Positions 25,874 through 40,344 of a DNA stretch of 64,000 bases are shown piece after piece. The translations under genes and the position numbers were made by a program. Numbering within the stretch: the first letter of the stretch is position 1; each line of letters begins with the position of its first letter. The notes under the pieces are model-generated. The model saw nothing but the letters and a program-made list of their open reading frames with translations, did not search any database and was not told the origin of the DNA. The stretch is from Centropus unirufus (lineage: Eukaryota > Chordata > Aves > Cuculiformes > Centropidae), in NCBI GenBank assembly GCA_013397695.1, contig VYZI01000005.1, forward strand, positions 7,312,568 through 7,376,567, given 5' to 3'.

Positions 25874-27042
25874 GGTACTAGCCTAAAATAATCCTCTCCA
25901 TCCTTGCTGTCTGCACCCATCTAATTCTCCTGGGAAGAAAAGATGTTAATAAAATAGATGAACTGTTGGCATTTTTTTCCCAAAGCTTTAATAGAAAAGA
26001 GAGGACAGCTGAAGGGCAAATAGAGAGTCTTACTAATTGTAGCATTTTTTACACAACTCCTGGCTTTTTCTCCAGGCTTTAGTAAGCTGTAGAAATTTTT
26101 CTCTCCCTTCACACTGCCCTCAATATGAATGTTATTGAACTTACTCTAGTGTTTATACTATGGCTTTTCAAAAATCATTCTGAAAAATAACATTTACCCT
26201 GTGAGCTATGTTCTTACGGACATGCTACTCAGAAGCTAGAGAGACACTATATGAACCATACATTTCTGCCATCTAGATGTCAAGGGGGTATGAGTGGAGA
26301 ATGTTCTTTTTCATCCTGAGTATGCCACAGTCCAACACGTGCAGTAACTTTTCTACAGCTGAAAGACTTTTGGCCCTTTCTTGCCAGTCAGGATTTATCT
26401 GCAGCTCTAAATAGGGAGGAGTTTGGTGTACAGGCTGAAATGGTGATCTGTGAAAGCAGATGGATAAAAACCTCTCTTGCCCTTCTTTTCTTTCACTCGA
26501 TCAATCAGCTCAGGAAGATATGACACTGACACATTGATCAGTTCCCAGAACAGCTTGTGAAACAATTGTTTACTTTTGACCAGTCACAATTATATCTCAT
26601 CTACACTAGGTCATGTAGTCTATCCAACATGCAGCTTAAAATAATGATAATCGTAATTTGAACTAGTAAATGCAATCTTGCAAAAGGTTAAATTTAAATT
26701 TCCCTGGGGTCAAAGGTATTTAAGGATAATCTAGGCACTGGCTTGAAATGCAGCATAGTTAGCTACCAGATGAAAATTATTTTTCTTGCAGCAATTACCA
26801 TGGTAGTCCCAGAAGGGGTTTGTTATGTTAAAACAGCACTGGGACTCCAGAACTGTTCACAGGCAGGTTTGTTCGGCTGCTTTGGAGGGCCTGCTGTTTG
26901 CTTTTGTTGGCAAGCATGACCTGGATGTTTATTTTATTCCTTCCTTGCTTCACATGGTGAATTTTGTTCTCTGCATGTATGAGAGGATTACAAACAAGAG
27001 GTGTTAAAGTTTCTGTTTACCTACAAGGCATGTACAAACAGA

Positions 27043-27100
27043 GGGCCTGATCCAGACCCTGTTATTATCAGTGGAAATTTGAGTCATCACGGCTGAAAAT
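27043..27100. repeat. Possible palindromic repeat fragment
   Basis: Begins GGGCCTGATCCAGACCC and continues TCAGTGGAAA, like the start of a short amniote repeat with GGCCTGATCC ends. Only one end is recognisable, so the call is weak and rests on memory of the family. Confidence 0.25.
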
Positions 27101-30100
27101 CTAGCCACATTTTTCAAGGTTTCCAAGTACAAATACATGTTCTTCAAGTACCATGTTTGAAAATTTGAAAAATACTCTTTATGTGTGAAAAAAGAAGATA
27201 TAGTCTGTCTTTTTTTTATTTCCTTCTAGATGGCAAGTATTTTTTTAATGTCAACTTTCTTTTTCAATTAACTTGATTTTTAAAGTTGTATGCCACCAAA
27301 GGTTGTGCCACAGCTCTGGCTGGAGACTAGTTTTCCCTAGGAGTACATATGAAGCCATTCTCAATGAGTCCTAACAATAAGCAATAGAATTCTTTGACCT
27401 GCTCATCCTGCTGTGGTGCACTGCTCACAATTTGTTTATTTTGCTGAACGTAAACAATGCAAAACAATGTCAGCATCGCATTTGCCAAGAAAAGAAGAGA
27501 GAGAAGACCACAGAGCAAAGGGGTCAGCCCACCAACAAGGCTAGTTAAAGAAATACACTATATCATATATACTATAAGGTATGAAAATAAGTCTTCTGTT
27601 GGTACATAGACCTCATCACAATCCTCTTCAGGGAGTCAGCAGGAGGTAAACAGGGAAACAGCCTTCATGCAACACATGAGCACATCCTGTAAAGAGCGTA
27701 TGTAGATGGTGAATCTCTCTAAAATCTGATACTTAGCATGCTAAGCAAACAAACAAGCAGCTGAATACATGTAAATTAGATGAATGACTTGGGTATAGCA
27801 GACAGGAACCTCATAAGTCAAATGATTCCCAGCTTCCAGAAGGATTTGCATGTAGTGTAAGGAGGGACCTTCTGCAGATGCAGGTTTGCTAGCAGGGTGT
27901 GTGCCTGGGGAGCTGCATCTTTGGGGGACTGACTGATTGGAAGAACAAATTAATAGGCTAGGAAAATAAAAATCCACTTTATAAACATCAAAATGCAAGT
28001 GCTTGGATGCACCTCTTTCATGTTCTTGTACTGTCAGTTTGTAGGTTAAAATTTTCCAAATGAAGAAACTCTATCCAGCTCAGGTACTGGGAGTAAGCAG
28101 TCAGCCAAAACTTGCTACATGGAGGAGCTGCTAGGAAGAGACTGATTCTCGTGGCCTGGATACTGAAGTGGGATGCACTCCCTCAATCGTTGTTTGCTTC
28201 TGTTACTCATTTTTAAAGCAAGTAAAACAACCCTAAGTTGTCTACAAGGCCTTCTGAGTAAGAAATGTACTTAATTTTTGACAGTCCAATGTCTAACACA
28301 CTGGACAGTGTGCCTTGTCTGCTATGTGACTCTTCTTCAGACCTAAATAATAACCTTTAGGAGGAGGGCTCTTTGTATGTTTTTGCTTTTCACGGAGTAC
28401 TGAGTTGTTCTCTGTTGATGCTGAGTCAAAAACATGCACTCTTCTTCCATATTCATTACTGCGCTATTTGGAAGGCTCAAGGACTCGAAGCGAACTTTAA
28501 GCTGAGAAGATGTTAACAAAATGTATACATGGAAATCAGTGTTTCTGGCTCCATCTGTTTCTTTGGTCTCAAAAAAACACAAGTGTCTCTGTAACACAGT
28601 CAGTACAGTAACAACTTCTGGACCCAGTGGGCAGATATTTTTCACATTCTTTTTTCAGTGAGACTGCCAATACCAAAACCTTGTCACTGGCATTTGTAAT
28701 GCACGTTTATTTTGTCACATTAAGATAAATTCTTTCAGCCCATTGCCCAGGACTTGCCACCATGACTACTGATCTGAAGCATAGCTCTCAAACATACAAA
28801 AAACTGGGGAGAGAGCCTGCAAGCTGAAACAGAAGCAGAGCAGATTCAACTAGAGTTTTAAGAAAACTTACTGGCTGAACACTATGATCCCAGGGAACTG
28901 GTCTTTCACACCCTCATTTTGTAATCAGGACAGACCACAGAGCTCCAGCATGGCTGGAAAAGGAGGAAGGGAGAGAAAATAAAGAAAGTGGCTGCATAGC
29001 TATTAGGGGACGCCTCAAATCTCCCTCCTCCTATAAATCAAGACATGTTATGAGGAAAAGCCTGAAAATTAACTTCCTACAAGTTTGGTTTTCCTATAGG
29101 ATGTTCTTTTGGAGGCCTTGATGCAGTCTTCCTAAACTGAGTGGCACCATCTTTATTCCTCTGTCTGACCTGGTTTCCATTGCTGAGGACATCCTTCAGT
29201 TATCTGAGTACAGACACACCATGATGCTGAGATGTTCTCCATTTGGGCCATCTGCCAGCTAGCACCATGTCACCCATACCATAGATAAGGCCTGATAAGA
29301 GTTGGAAATTTGGTTTATTTTAGAGCTGACTCGATATTTGGCTGGAATTGTCATCATCACAGTTTAGGTCAGCCTCAAACTTGTTCTAGGTTTTCATAAA
29401 AAACACCTGTGATTTAAGCTGTGGGGTCAAGTTAGCAGTAATATAATTGTTGTTCACATTTATTCTGTTGAGGTAGCCCTCGTAGAGTGAACAGAGGAGC
29501 TAGAGTGGACGTGCAGTTTATTATCAGGCAAGGTAGTTGAAGAATAGTTTATAACTTATCAAGTGGCTTCTGCACAATCCTTTGATCTGTTACCCACTCT
29601 ATTGTTAACACCTGTGCAATGCTCAATAAAACACTCCCATAAGCCCTTTTTGGTATCTCCAATGTGCAGTCTGTTATATTTCCTGTCGATGATGCAGTAC
29701 ATAACTCATTTAGAGGGGCATGTGAAGTGTTCATGAATGACAAATTAAGATTTAGTTCAAACATCCCTGATGGGGTCTTGGTGCATTTACCAGGTTTATA
29801 GATCTGTTTCCTGGGAATGTACCTTATAAAGTTGCATTTGTGGGTTGTTTATTCAATGAACAAAGTGATCCATTATGTTTTTGTCACTGTTTTAGACATG
29901 AATGGAGGGTAGGGAAATAATTGCAGTAAACAGCTCTTCTTTTTGATTTTCACAAGAGTGAAAGTCGAAGTACGGCGAATGGAATAATCTGTTCAAGATT
30001 GCAAGCTGAAGCAAAAAACCCATACTCGACTGCATTTAATTCTCTACTGCTTCTTCCTTCTTGGGCATTTGGAGAAAAAAAAATCTAAAAATCTTTGGTC

Positions 30101-30238
30101 GATAAAATGTATTATGTAAAAATGGGACACAAATTATTAAATGTAGAAAATCTAGTTTTAGTTAATTCAGGTGTTGTGAGTTACAATGAGGAAGAAGGAT
30201 TAAAAGCATACTTTTTTCTCTTCCTTTCATTCTCCCAG

Positions 30239-33200
30239 GAAGTCTCTGGACTTTCTGTTGCTGTTGAGTGTGGTAATTGGTATGACTGGGTTAGTGTTTC
30301 CAGCCTAGAGGGCAAAAAGAACTGCTGCCAGTCTGGTAAAAGTATCCTGTTCTTGATAAATTTCTATTACTATTTTGAAGGTCAAGTAGGTTTTTGTAAC
30401 ATGCCTCTGGCTTGTGTGAGCATAAAAGTCATCTGATTTTTCTCAATTAATAACAAGGTTTTTGCATGTGATGCCAAACAACAGACTCTCTGAACAGTAA
30501 GGTGGGAAAATAAATGATTTATTTTGCACTGTCTTCGTGTGTGTTCTTTTAACCAGAATTTCAATGATGTTATGCACTTTTGCTGGAACGACCAAAGCTT
30601 TTTCTGTCATATACTAGCTATCAAATCATACTTTATACTAGAAAAATTAAAAGATTTATTCAAAGTCCAGAGCAGTCAAATAGACACAAAGAGGATGAAA
30701 AATGAAGATGACTTTAATTCTGTATGGACAAGTAAAACATAAAAAGATGAACTTTTACAGAAGTCCAGAAGAAGCCGAGGACAGATCAGAGCTGAAAATG
30801 TTCTTTCACTATTGCCATGTACTACATTCCTGCAAGAAATTTCTGTGTGTTAGTCAACTTTCAAATGATGGTCTCAAGGACCTTAAAAATCCTTTACAAA
30901 GTCATTCCCTTGGGAAAAAAAGAGACAAAGACAAAACTTTCCAGGCCCCGTCCTGCCCCACTGAAGGGTAAGAACTTACTCTGAGCTCTGTGGGAATAAA
31001 CATGCCTTTGCACACCAACACCATAGGCTGCTGCAGCATTGGGATTGCTCTGAAGGTTGTGCATTTCACATTCTCCCTTCACTTCAGACTTGGTGGCAAA
31101 ACCCAATTATTTTTCCGTATGTCCCTTCCCATTACAGCCCAAAAATACTCATTGATGTGGGTAATGACTTGTGTCATGAGGCAAGGTGTTTCTCCCCTCT
31201 GGCACAGGGAGTTGGTCTGCAAAGTTTAGCTGATTCCTTTCCCCGTGAATTGCAGGAGCATCCAGAAAAGCTTACAAAATACTTATGGTAAAACCCTTCC
31301 CATTTGGAGAATAATCACGTCTGGCTCAGGCAAATTCAGTGGATTTAATGTGGTAAAAAGGAAGCTTTCTTTTTCTGAGCTCTCACTCTCTCTCAAAACA
31401 GATTGATCAGTAGAGTAACACAGTAAGAGTGAAGACCTGTTTTCAAAGAGGAAAATATCTTGTGAATAAGCCACTGGCCTGAAACTCAAGAAATTGTCTT
31501 TACTTATCACATGTTTGCTGACAGAGAATCCTTGCAAAATGCTGGATTTCCAAGAACAGATTGCAGAACTCCTACTTTCATCTCAAGAAAACTGCAGCCA
31601 ATATATCATAAAACCAGAATTACAGAGACTTTGTTTTGGGGTAAAATCAAAACTAGAATTAAACGTTCCACTTTCAGGAGATAAGACTCTAATCCTATAT
31701 TCTTGGGCCAGTGAGCCATAGCCAATAAATAAATTTCACCACTGAAAAATGAAGGGCAAAATATTTGGCCCCACCGAACTGTCGGATTTTCTCCATGTTG
31801 TCCACATTTCCTGTAGAGCCGCAGATCTGGAGGGTGGTGTGGTCAAATTGTTTCCATATTCTGTTTATTCTCCCATGTGCTCCTTACAATTCAGAGCAGA
31901 GACAGGATGAGTGCTTAAGAGCAAAATTTCACCCTGTCTCTATTGATGAAATTCAAGGACCTAAGGGCATGCACTCATTCCAGACAAAACTGAAATGAAG
32001 GGTGCTGAAATACTGTGTCCTTCAAACTCTTCATGCCTCTTGTTGTAGAGGAAGGTGAAGGCCAATAACACTAAGAAGACAAGGGACACACAAGCCTGTA
32101 TATACATAATCTACTATGTACAAAATTTTGGGTTTGATCTGTGGTCGGGAAGGATTTACTTTTTTTCCCTAAGCTTGTTAGAGAATTGGAAGGATCTTTT
32201 TCTGATATTAAGATATAGTTTCTTCCAGAGATAATTTCTTCTAACAAATACGCTCACAATTGGCTAGCACAATGGTGATGTCCCTGTGCTGTCCTGATCT
32301 CCCCTTCTGGCACATTCCAATTTTATGGATGCTGCCTTTAAACAAGTGTAGAGGATATGGGGAAAGACTTTGCAGCTTGTAAAACACAAAATGGATGTTC
32401 TGTGACCACCCTCCAGACAAAATATCTCCCACAGGTTCCTGTGACTACAGGGAAATTACATCTAAAATTCCTATACAGCCTTTAAAAAGACATTTTGAAA
32501 TTTAAATATTACTTTGTTTTCCATAATTGCAGCAAACACCTGTGATCAACATTCAACTAGGCCAAAGAAAAAGATCTCCCAGTCTTAGTATTTTCCTAAC
32601 AAGTTAAATATCTATGGCAGATTTCAGGTAAGTGCTACTCCAGCCCTCTGTATTAGAATTCACTCTGCGTTGTGGGTTTTAAACTTACAGTGTCCAATTT
32701 AGACATACTATATTTTACAAGAGATTTGGTCCTTGTTTGTTTCATTTTTCTAACTCAGGCTCATTCATTTCTGGAGGTAGCTTGCTTGAACAGAGGTGGA
32801 AAGAAACATGAGGTTTTTGTAGCAGGCTTCTCTTAGAAATCACTTTGAAGACAGATGCTAAAAGAAATTTAAAATTACATAGGAAAAAAAAAGCTTTTGA
32901 TTGTTCTTCTTAATAAAGAAGAATGACCTGATCCCAAGTCTCTGCAAGAGCTCAGGTTTTGAAATATCTTCATTTTGAGCTTTCTGTATTCCAATCTTTC
33001 TCGCAAACATCAAGCCCAAGGTGACAATCCGCTGTAAAATGCTCTATTTCTGAGGAGATTAAGGATAGGTGCCTCTGATGAGAGTTGTACGAAACCCAAA
33101 AACCCTTCCTGCTGTAGAGAGATTGCTTAATATCCTACTAAATTATACTCCTGTCTCTGAGTACAACCATTAGAGGTGATTCTTAAAGATATTTGGAGAC

Positions 33201-36200
33201 TATGGTTTACGTGTAAGGCAAACAGATTGCATTTGTAACATTTAACACACAATAATAAAACACATTGACGCGGGTTTTTTTTCTGTAAACAGTCTCTTCT
33301 GAAGATAGAGCCAGTGAAATGTTTTGAGAACTTTGACATTTATAGCTGTATTTATAATCTCTTTTGGATCATTTCCTCATGGAATCACATGCTTGTGTAT
33401 TTTAAACTCTCTGGAGAAATAAAAATGTTTAAACAAAATAATGATGTGATAGGCATTTTATGAGGGCTTGTTCAATGTGCACACATGCAAGCAAGGCTGG
33501 ATTTGTTCTGAAAAGAGTGGGAGTTTTGGAAGTGACTATCAAGGAGAGAGCCTCTTTATTGAAATGATTTAAAAAAGGAAAATGGCAAGTATACCCACAC
33601 CTGTGCAGGAGATGGGAGTCCTGGTGTCTGAGAAGTAACATGGCAGTTGTTACACTTAATGTATCATATATGAAAGAGGTAAATAGAGAGGAGACAGACT
33701 TATGTTCATATGCAGACATATACTTTGACATGCGTAAATGAATTCAAACAGACACACATCACATAGGCACTTGTATTAGTGCGTAATTCACAGTAGATAA
33801 TTTATTTGCCAGTCTTACACCTAATGGCACATACGTGAGCAGACTGCTTTTCCTAAATGTGATTTTTAAATCCATAGAATTTGAGCAGGTTTTAACTGTA
33901 TAGTGAGAGTGCAGGTAGTTTAGTGTGAATATTTTACACAGGATATGCAAATTCTGGTTGTGCCCCTTCACTGTTAGTGATCACACAGATCACATGGTGT
34001 TTTCCATGTTTTAGAGACCACCAATGCCATCACAGTAAAAAATAATAAGGTTTGTTTTGTAGGATGGGGGGAAAAAAAGGGAGATCTGTTGCCAAAGGGA
34101 AAGTACGAATGAATAGGATTAGATTTGGATTAGATGTGTATGTTTTCCCTGGGCACCCTGACCTTACCTGACACCATTTGGCTATATGGTCAGATTGTCA
34201 CCCATGTCCCTCATCAATCATTAAAGTGGGAGATAGAGATACTGCCCACCCAGTCAGGAAGAAGAAGCATCAGAAGGCCTGTGCCACCACTGCCTCCAGC
34301 ATGGCTATTTCTTCACAACCCAGACCCATATTGCTTGTCAAGGCTGGGAGGGAGTTGCAGAGGGTGGGGAGTTGAACTCCACATTCCAAGAGCAACCACA
34401 CATCTCAGTTCCTCCAAAGTGCTAAAATATTGTATAAGCACAGAGAAGCAAGTCCATTTTTATACTCGAGCAAACGCTTGCCCAGAATGTTTTACAATGC
34501 TCAGTTTAGCTTTCTCTTCTATTTTTTTTCATATTCAAACAGTATCACAAGTGTGTCAGGAGTGTTTCTAAAGAGAAAAGAAGATACAAAGAGCTTGTGA
34601 GCCCTGGAAAATTCTTTCTATGTCAGCTTCAAAATTCTCACCAAATCTGTGTAAGAAACTTGCTAGAACGGCACCAGATGCTCAAGCGTCTTCACTAGTT
34701 GGAAAGGATAGCTATTGAAGAGCTCCCATTGAAGTCAGTAGAAAGATTTCCAGCGATACAAGGAGTCACTGGATGAAACCTCAACTTTGATAAAGAAGTT
34801 TCCCTGCCTCCTAAAAAAAAATACATATATGGTGCAAACTTGAGACTGTTCCAGAAGTAGTGTTTCAAGTCTAATAGGTGCCCTTGTAATATAGATATTT
34901 TCTGCTGGGAATTTCACAATACTTGTAAAGACACAGCTATGTGAAACTCTTCCTGTAAAATAAGGAACTCAATTGTACTGTGTTCCAGGTGCTGATTTTG
35001 CTTTGGATCCTAGCAGCAAATACACACTTTGTTCTCTGGTATATAATGAAACCTAGGAAAACAGATAATAAAGGAAAAATGCACAAAGTATGAGTCAAAT
35101 TCTGGCTTTATTTGGCATATTACTGCCTGAATATGTGCCTTAAAAGACAAGATTTGCTTTAGCCCTGGCTTGTGACTGAAGAAAAATTATCCCTAAGAAG
35201 TAGTTCAAGCCATGGAGCAATTTAAGCAGAGATCTCCAGGGAAGGAAAGAGAAAGTGGAGAGGAGAAGTCTAGCATATGAAGCTCTTGTAAATAAAGCAC
35301 TGACCTTTACATCTGACACTGTTTCAAGTCCAAATTTCTCTCTTAAATGGAACCAGACAAAGGTTGGTGGGAAGTCTATTCCCTTGGGACCTGTTTTAAG
35401 CCCATCAGACGTCCCAGGGGAAACAATTAGAAAGGTCACAACATAGCTGCTGGACATCTTTTAGCTGGGGAAGGGTCTTAAAACTTCACTTGTTTATAGA
35501 GTCCTGATGACTGAAAACTATAATTTGTTGTTGTTTTGTCCTCTTAACACATTCTCATCTTGGTTCCTGAGCATTCAAAGACCAGGGAATTCTATATTGA
35601 ACCAGAATGAATAAAAGACAGCTTTTGGCAGTTGCTTGTCAGCTATATCCTGTTAAGTACTTTTTGCAGTCTACAAGCTGAAACGACATTCCTCCCAGAA
35701 ACTGTTCTGCTGCCCTAGTACAGGTATTTAGTTACTGAAATTCCCAGACATTTTTAGAAAATAGACCAAGTCCACCAGAGCTTTGTAACAGATTAGAAAA
35801 TCCTGCTGTAAATGTCAGATAACTGTAGCGGTGGGAGTCATGTCTAGGTAAGAGAAATAATTCCTGTGACTCATGGAGACTGTGAGATATTTAATGTTTT
35901 TAAAAAGCGTATCACACACTTTAAAGAAGTTTTCATATACCACTATCCACTAAAAAAGTCTTTTCCGAAGCCTTACTCTTTCGTATTCTTTCTCATCATA
36001 TATCTCATTTCTTTTTGCCCCTGTACATTTTTTCATACTATTCTCTCTTCCATTATGTTCATGTTTCTATATCCCTTATTCCCTTCTCCTTATCTGTTCA
36101 TCCACAAACAACGATCTGTCACAATGAATAATGTATTTTTAGCAGAGAGCATGTAGTTAGCCAAAAGAAGATATGTTCCTCTGTTTTTCTCCTGGTCAAA

Positions 36201-37884
36201 TCTATATACACCAAGGGACATGGATATCAAAGGCCAAAAGGACTTTCTATAAGTCACGAAACTGTATGTAGCTTTTATTAGAGATGTACAAAATCTCAGA
36301 ATTGGAAACTTGATTCTCCAAACACAGCACTGACCAGAAGAAAATATCCAAGCCTTTTTTAACTAGAATATATCTACTCAAGTCTATCATAAATGACTAA
36401 GTGAATCAATAAGCAAGGAGGGTTTTCATTTATGGATAAAAAGAACTAATCGGTAGTAATATGATTGTTCTCTGTAGCAAATGGGTAAGGTATAGAGTGC
36501 TGGCATTGAGACGTAGGCAGCATTAGTCACTGTCAATATTCTGAGAGAGTTCTACTCATTGTGACGAAGCTTTATAAATCTTTGTCATGTCTTCAGTGCA
36601 ATAGATACCCAAATCTACTTAGATTTCAGGTAGCATATTATCATAAATAGCCAGTACCAAACAGGATAGCTGACAATTTCCTTTAAAAATGAGGGTTAGA
36701 TTATAAGGTAATATTGTGCTGTATTATCCTCCATTTTTTTCTTCAATGATCAGTGTATACAGGGAAGACAAACAAATTTAAGAGATATGCATGAATGGCA
36801 TAGAAAGTAGATTAAAGCAGCAAAAAAATATATTTCTTTTAAATATGGAATTCATGGCCCTCATATATTAGAGGTGTTTCTCACCTGAATTTTGGCTGAA
36901 TGTTATTCAGATAATATGTTTCTTCTTAAGGATTTTTAATGTTTCTCAGCTGACTCTTATGAGTCTGTCCTGGATCTGATCCTCTTCAGTTGTCAACAGA
37001 CACAAACCTATTGACCTTAAATAAATTCACACAAACTGATATTTTGATCCCTTCTCATCCAAAGCTTAAGTGCAGTTGCCTCTTTCACCTTCTGCATCAA
37101 TCATGGCAATATCTAGAGACTGATGCCCAATAAGTGTGTGAAAACAACTCCCCATGTTTGGTCTAAGCAATTTTTGGGCCATGTGTGAGAACATACATAT
37201 TTGGTCCCATTTGTTAAGTCATAAGTGTTGTAAAATATCCACCTACAGTGTCAGTGCAGTATTGAGGCTGGCTTTTGTCATACATTGGCATGTTTATTCA
37301 CTACTATCATCTCTTTTTCTCCTCTCCCTCCAGGTGTGTCTTTTCAGCCAATGCTGGCCACCTCTTAAGCATCAAAAAATGCCATCAATGGAGTACTTCT
37401 CACCATGAAAAGAAGATATGTTGGTGAATCAATATATTCTTTTCAGGCTACATTGAGTGTCTCACCCCGTCTGTCAAGGATACACAATATATATCTCTGA
37501 GTCCATTTCAGCTTTAAAATATGATTTCAACAGACATTTCCACAGGCAAAAGTATTTGACCCATTTCTCCAACAGGCCCGGAATAAACGCATACGCTGAG
37601 AAAGGATCATCATGGGCTCACATAAGTACATCTAGGCAGACATTGTGATTGCTTTCTGGAAAAAAAAAAAGAATCACAAAAGCAAAATAAACATCTTATT
37701 TGTTATAACCTTTTTATTTATGAGGCCAATGTACCAGGATGCAACTATTTGGTTCTAGACTTAAATAAGACATACTGATGAATACCCAGACAAACTGTGT
37801 GCAGTGAACACATGTAACTGGGTGCATGCAGAAGAGAGGCAGAGAAATAAAAAGTGTGTTTGTACAATCATACTTATGCCCAAA
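30239..37884. other. Non-coding DNA, one exon-like stretch
   Basis: The first part, 30239-30335, follows a long pyrimidine tract ending in CAG and runs open to a GTAAAAG donor-like site; it is discussed as a hypothesis and not called as an exon. The rest is AT-rich with frames up to 145 codons (plus 34134-34571) that match nothing I know. A palindromic repeat fragment lies at 34721-34775. Confidence 0.5.
34721..34775. repeat. Palindromic repeat fragment
   Basis: Contains CTCCCATTGAAGTCAGTAG followed by AAAGATTTCC. The CCATTGAAGTCA core is, from memory, the centre of several short palindromic repeats in birds and reptiles. The second half is degraded. Confidence 0.35.
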
Positions 37885-38156
37885 AGTAATTACCGTGTGG
37901 CCTGCACTCTGGGCTGAAGGACAAAAATAATCATGTATTTTTCCATAAAAATAATAAGGTAATTACTATGTAAACACTATGTTGCTACATGATAATTATT
38001 GCAGGCCAAGTTTTGCTCCCCCTATTCATATTGACTACTGCCACCAGGTGAACTGGCCTCCACCTCCTTGATACCGAAGTGACTATTTGTGTTCTGAATA
38101 TGAGTAAAGGTGACAGCCTTATGTAATTAAATGGTCAATGAGCAATTACTATGTAA
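37885..38156. repeat. Nested inverted and direct repeats
   Basis: AGTAATTACC (37885-37894) is the exact inverse complement of GGTAATTACT (37958-37967). GGCCTGCA (37899-37906) is inverse to TGCAGGCC (38000-38007), and 37926-37937 is inverse to 37986-38000 apart from a 3-nt insertion. AATTACTATGTAA then occurs in direct orientation at 37961-37973 and 38144-38156. The interleaving pairs suggest one old palindromic element, or two overlapping ones, since rearranged. No coding potential. Confidence 0.6.
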
Positions 38157-40255
38157 GTACAGCATAATGGAACCATGCAAAAGAATCTCTAAGCAGAGGA
38201 GCAAACACATTTAAATATTGTGTTATTGAAACTAACCTGTCCTGCTTCTGGTGTCAGAAAAAAAATTCCTTTAATATGTTTTTTTTGTTCCATTTCTTTG
38301 CCTCGTTTAAACAAGTCTTCGGTTAAATGGCAGAATTTTAACAAAGTCATAAAGATCAGGTATGGATATACCAGTGAAGCCATCTCTGGGCAGAAGCCAG
38401 CCCTGCACCAGGAGCAGGAAGGATGCTAGCCAGTAGAGATGGGTGACATTCAAAATCTTGAGTTAGAGTCTGATTTCTGTGAGACTCTGTTTAAGGGCTG
38501 TTCCGGCTGCTCTGTGCCTCAGTAGCCCAGCCATGAGATCAAAACAAGTTTATTTTTCTTTCTGTTATGGGTGCTATGAAAGTGATATTCGTTGCTTAAA
38601 TATTGAGTGTGGAGGAGCTGCAGGGACAAGGATCTCAACCATAGGATGATTCTTCCTTCTCCTCAGTGAGCTTTGAATCTATTCATTTGAGCTTTTCAAC
38701 ACTTGTGTTAAATACCATGCCTCTGTTCTAATCTGATTACACCTGAGGATCTCAAAGCACTGTGAGAACTTTAATGATCCTGGTGATATTTTCCATGCTC
38801 TTGTTAAAATCAATAGCAACACACTGTTTTAGGTTAATGGTAACACAGTGATGCCATAGGCTTCATCACAGGAAGGTACGTATCTCATGCTTTTCCAGTC
38901 AAAAACTATCATGGATTTCCTCAGGAGTGAGAGGAGGGAACCCCAAGTCCCTCCTATTTGATCAGGTTCCATTTAGTCTAAGAAGACCAGACTTTGTTCA
39001 GAAGCTTCTTTGTGATTGATAATGATAACAAAGCAGGAGGAATCAGACTCACTAATGTCAGTGGTATGCCTGAACCACCACCCTCTACTCGCTGTGCTGG
39101 ACTACGCAACAACTGTTACTTGTCAGAGCTGTAAAAAATCGAGATGAACAATCAAGAAGCCAACAACCTCTTACCATAGATCAGAGACATTATAGTGTCT
39201 AGTTACCAAACTGTCCTAAAAGGTGTTTGTATTTTCTGAAGCATTCTGTCACAAGACCATCTTCAGGCTTGTTATAAATGTAACCCACCAGCATCTAATT
39301 GGTGTTCCAATATCTTTGAGCTGTGACCTAGAAAGAAAGAGCAGAGCAGAAGAAAGTAGTACAAAATAAAATCTCATCAAGGTCCTAGAGTGGTAGGGCA
39401 AATGCCTGTTCCTATACTGTACATGCATAAACAGCTCTTTCTCAGCTGCGATTTAATGTTGCTATACCTTCGATTGCAATTACATTGAATCACATTGCAA
39501 CAAATCTTTGTAATGCCATTCCCATCTTTCCACCTCATTGACAGCTCTGGAGATGCATCTGAAATTCATAGTAGCCTCATAGCCTATGGCAAGAGAAATC
39601 CATGCTGCTAAAATTTTATTTTAGAATTCAAGCTGGTTTCTCTCAGTCTAGGATGCTCTGGTTTTAATCTTTTGCTGCCTAGCACAGTGTATCAAAATAA
39701 CCAGCCAATATTGTTAAACTGTCAGGGGTCTTCACTGCCGCTGAATTTTACCAGTATAAATAAATACTGCAACTCAAGGAAAAAAGAATCCCTCTGGACA
39801 AAATTTTTCACATTAATAGAATTAAGAGGAGAGAGAAAATGTGTGCAAACTTTGACTTGAAAACAGCTATCTCCTTTCCTTTTTTCTTTTTTTGGTACAG
39901 AAATAAAAGGCTTGAGTGGAATATTCAGTCTGATTTACTGCTCAGGCTGATAGGGACTCCAGGCTGGATCCCAAAATTTGAACAACATTCAAAGGGAGAG
40001 ATATTTAAAAATCCCAGAAAAAGAGATATTTCCAAATTAATGGCATTGCCCAAATGCCTTGGCTCCTTGCACCCCACCAGGAAGGTTTATTATTTTCTGG
40101 TAAAATGTTGCTTGAATGGGGAGTGGTAGTCAGTGATGCGTCAGTGCTGCTCTTTGAAGACATTAAAAAGCTGAATGCACAACAAAGAACAGATGTTCCA
40201 GCATGCTTTATTTATGCACCCATCAGCAATCTTCCAATGACCACAAAACACAAGC
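38157..40255. other. Non-coding DNA, no gene seen
   Basis: AT-rich sequence. A pyrimidine tract ending in GGTACAG near 39899 precedes an open frame to about 40129, but no good donor or protein family was recognised, so it is not called. Confidence 0.5.
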
Positions 40256-40268
40256 TTTTTTTTTTTTT
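40256..40268 (+). repeat. T13 homopolymer
   Basis: Thirteen T residues in a row. Simple repeat just upstream of the TG-rich microsatellite. Confidence 0.85.
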
Positions 40269-40344
40269 CTTTTTACTCCTCGCAATATTATTTTCTGATC
40301 AACTCACACTCTATTTTTCCTCCAGCTGAAGTCTTCCGTGAATT

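Larger units (their letters stand above)
24347..30238. other. Non-coding DNA with minor repeats
   Basis: Contains two adjoining opposed open frames: minus 24735-25070 (111 codons, start codon in an ACCATGG context) and plus 25117-25305 (62 codons, with a strongly hydrophobic C-terminal segment). Neither resembles a known protein and both lengths are within chance. TACCCTA occurs three times at 25836-25873. A repeat-like fragment lies at 27043-27100. Confidence 0.5.

Noticed and set aside
37310..37408. Strong splice-acceptor-like tract (CTCCTCTCCCTCCAG) before an open frame
   Set aside because: The frame closes within about 75 bp, no donor site follows and no protein family is recognisable.
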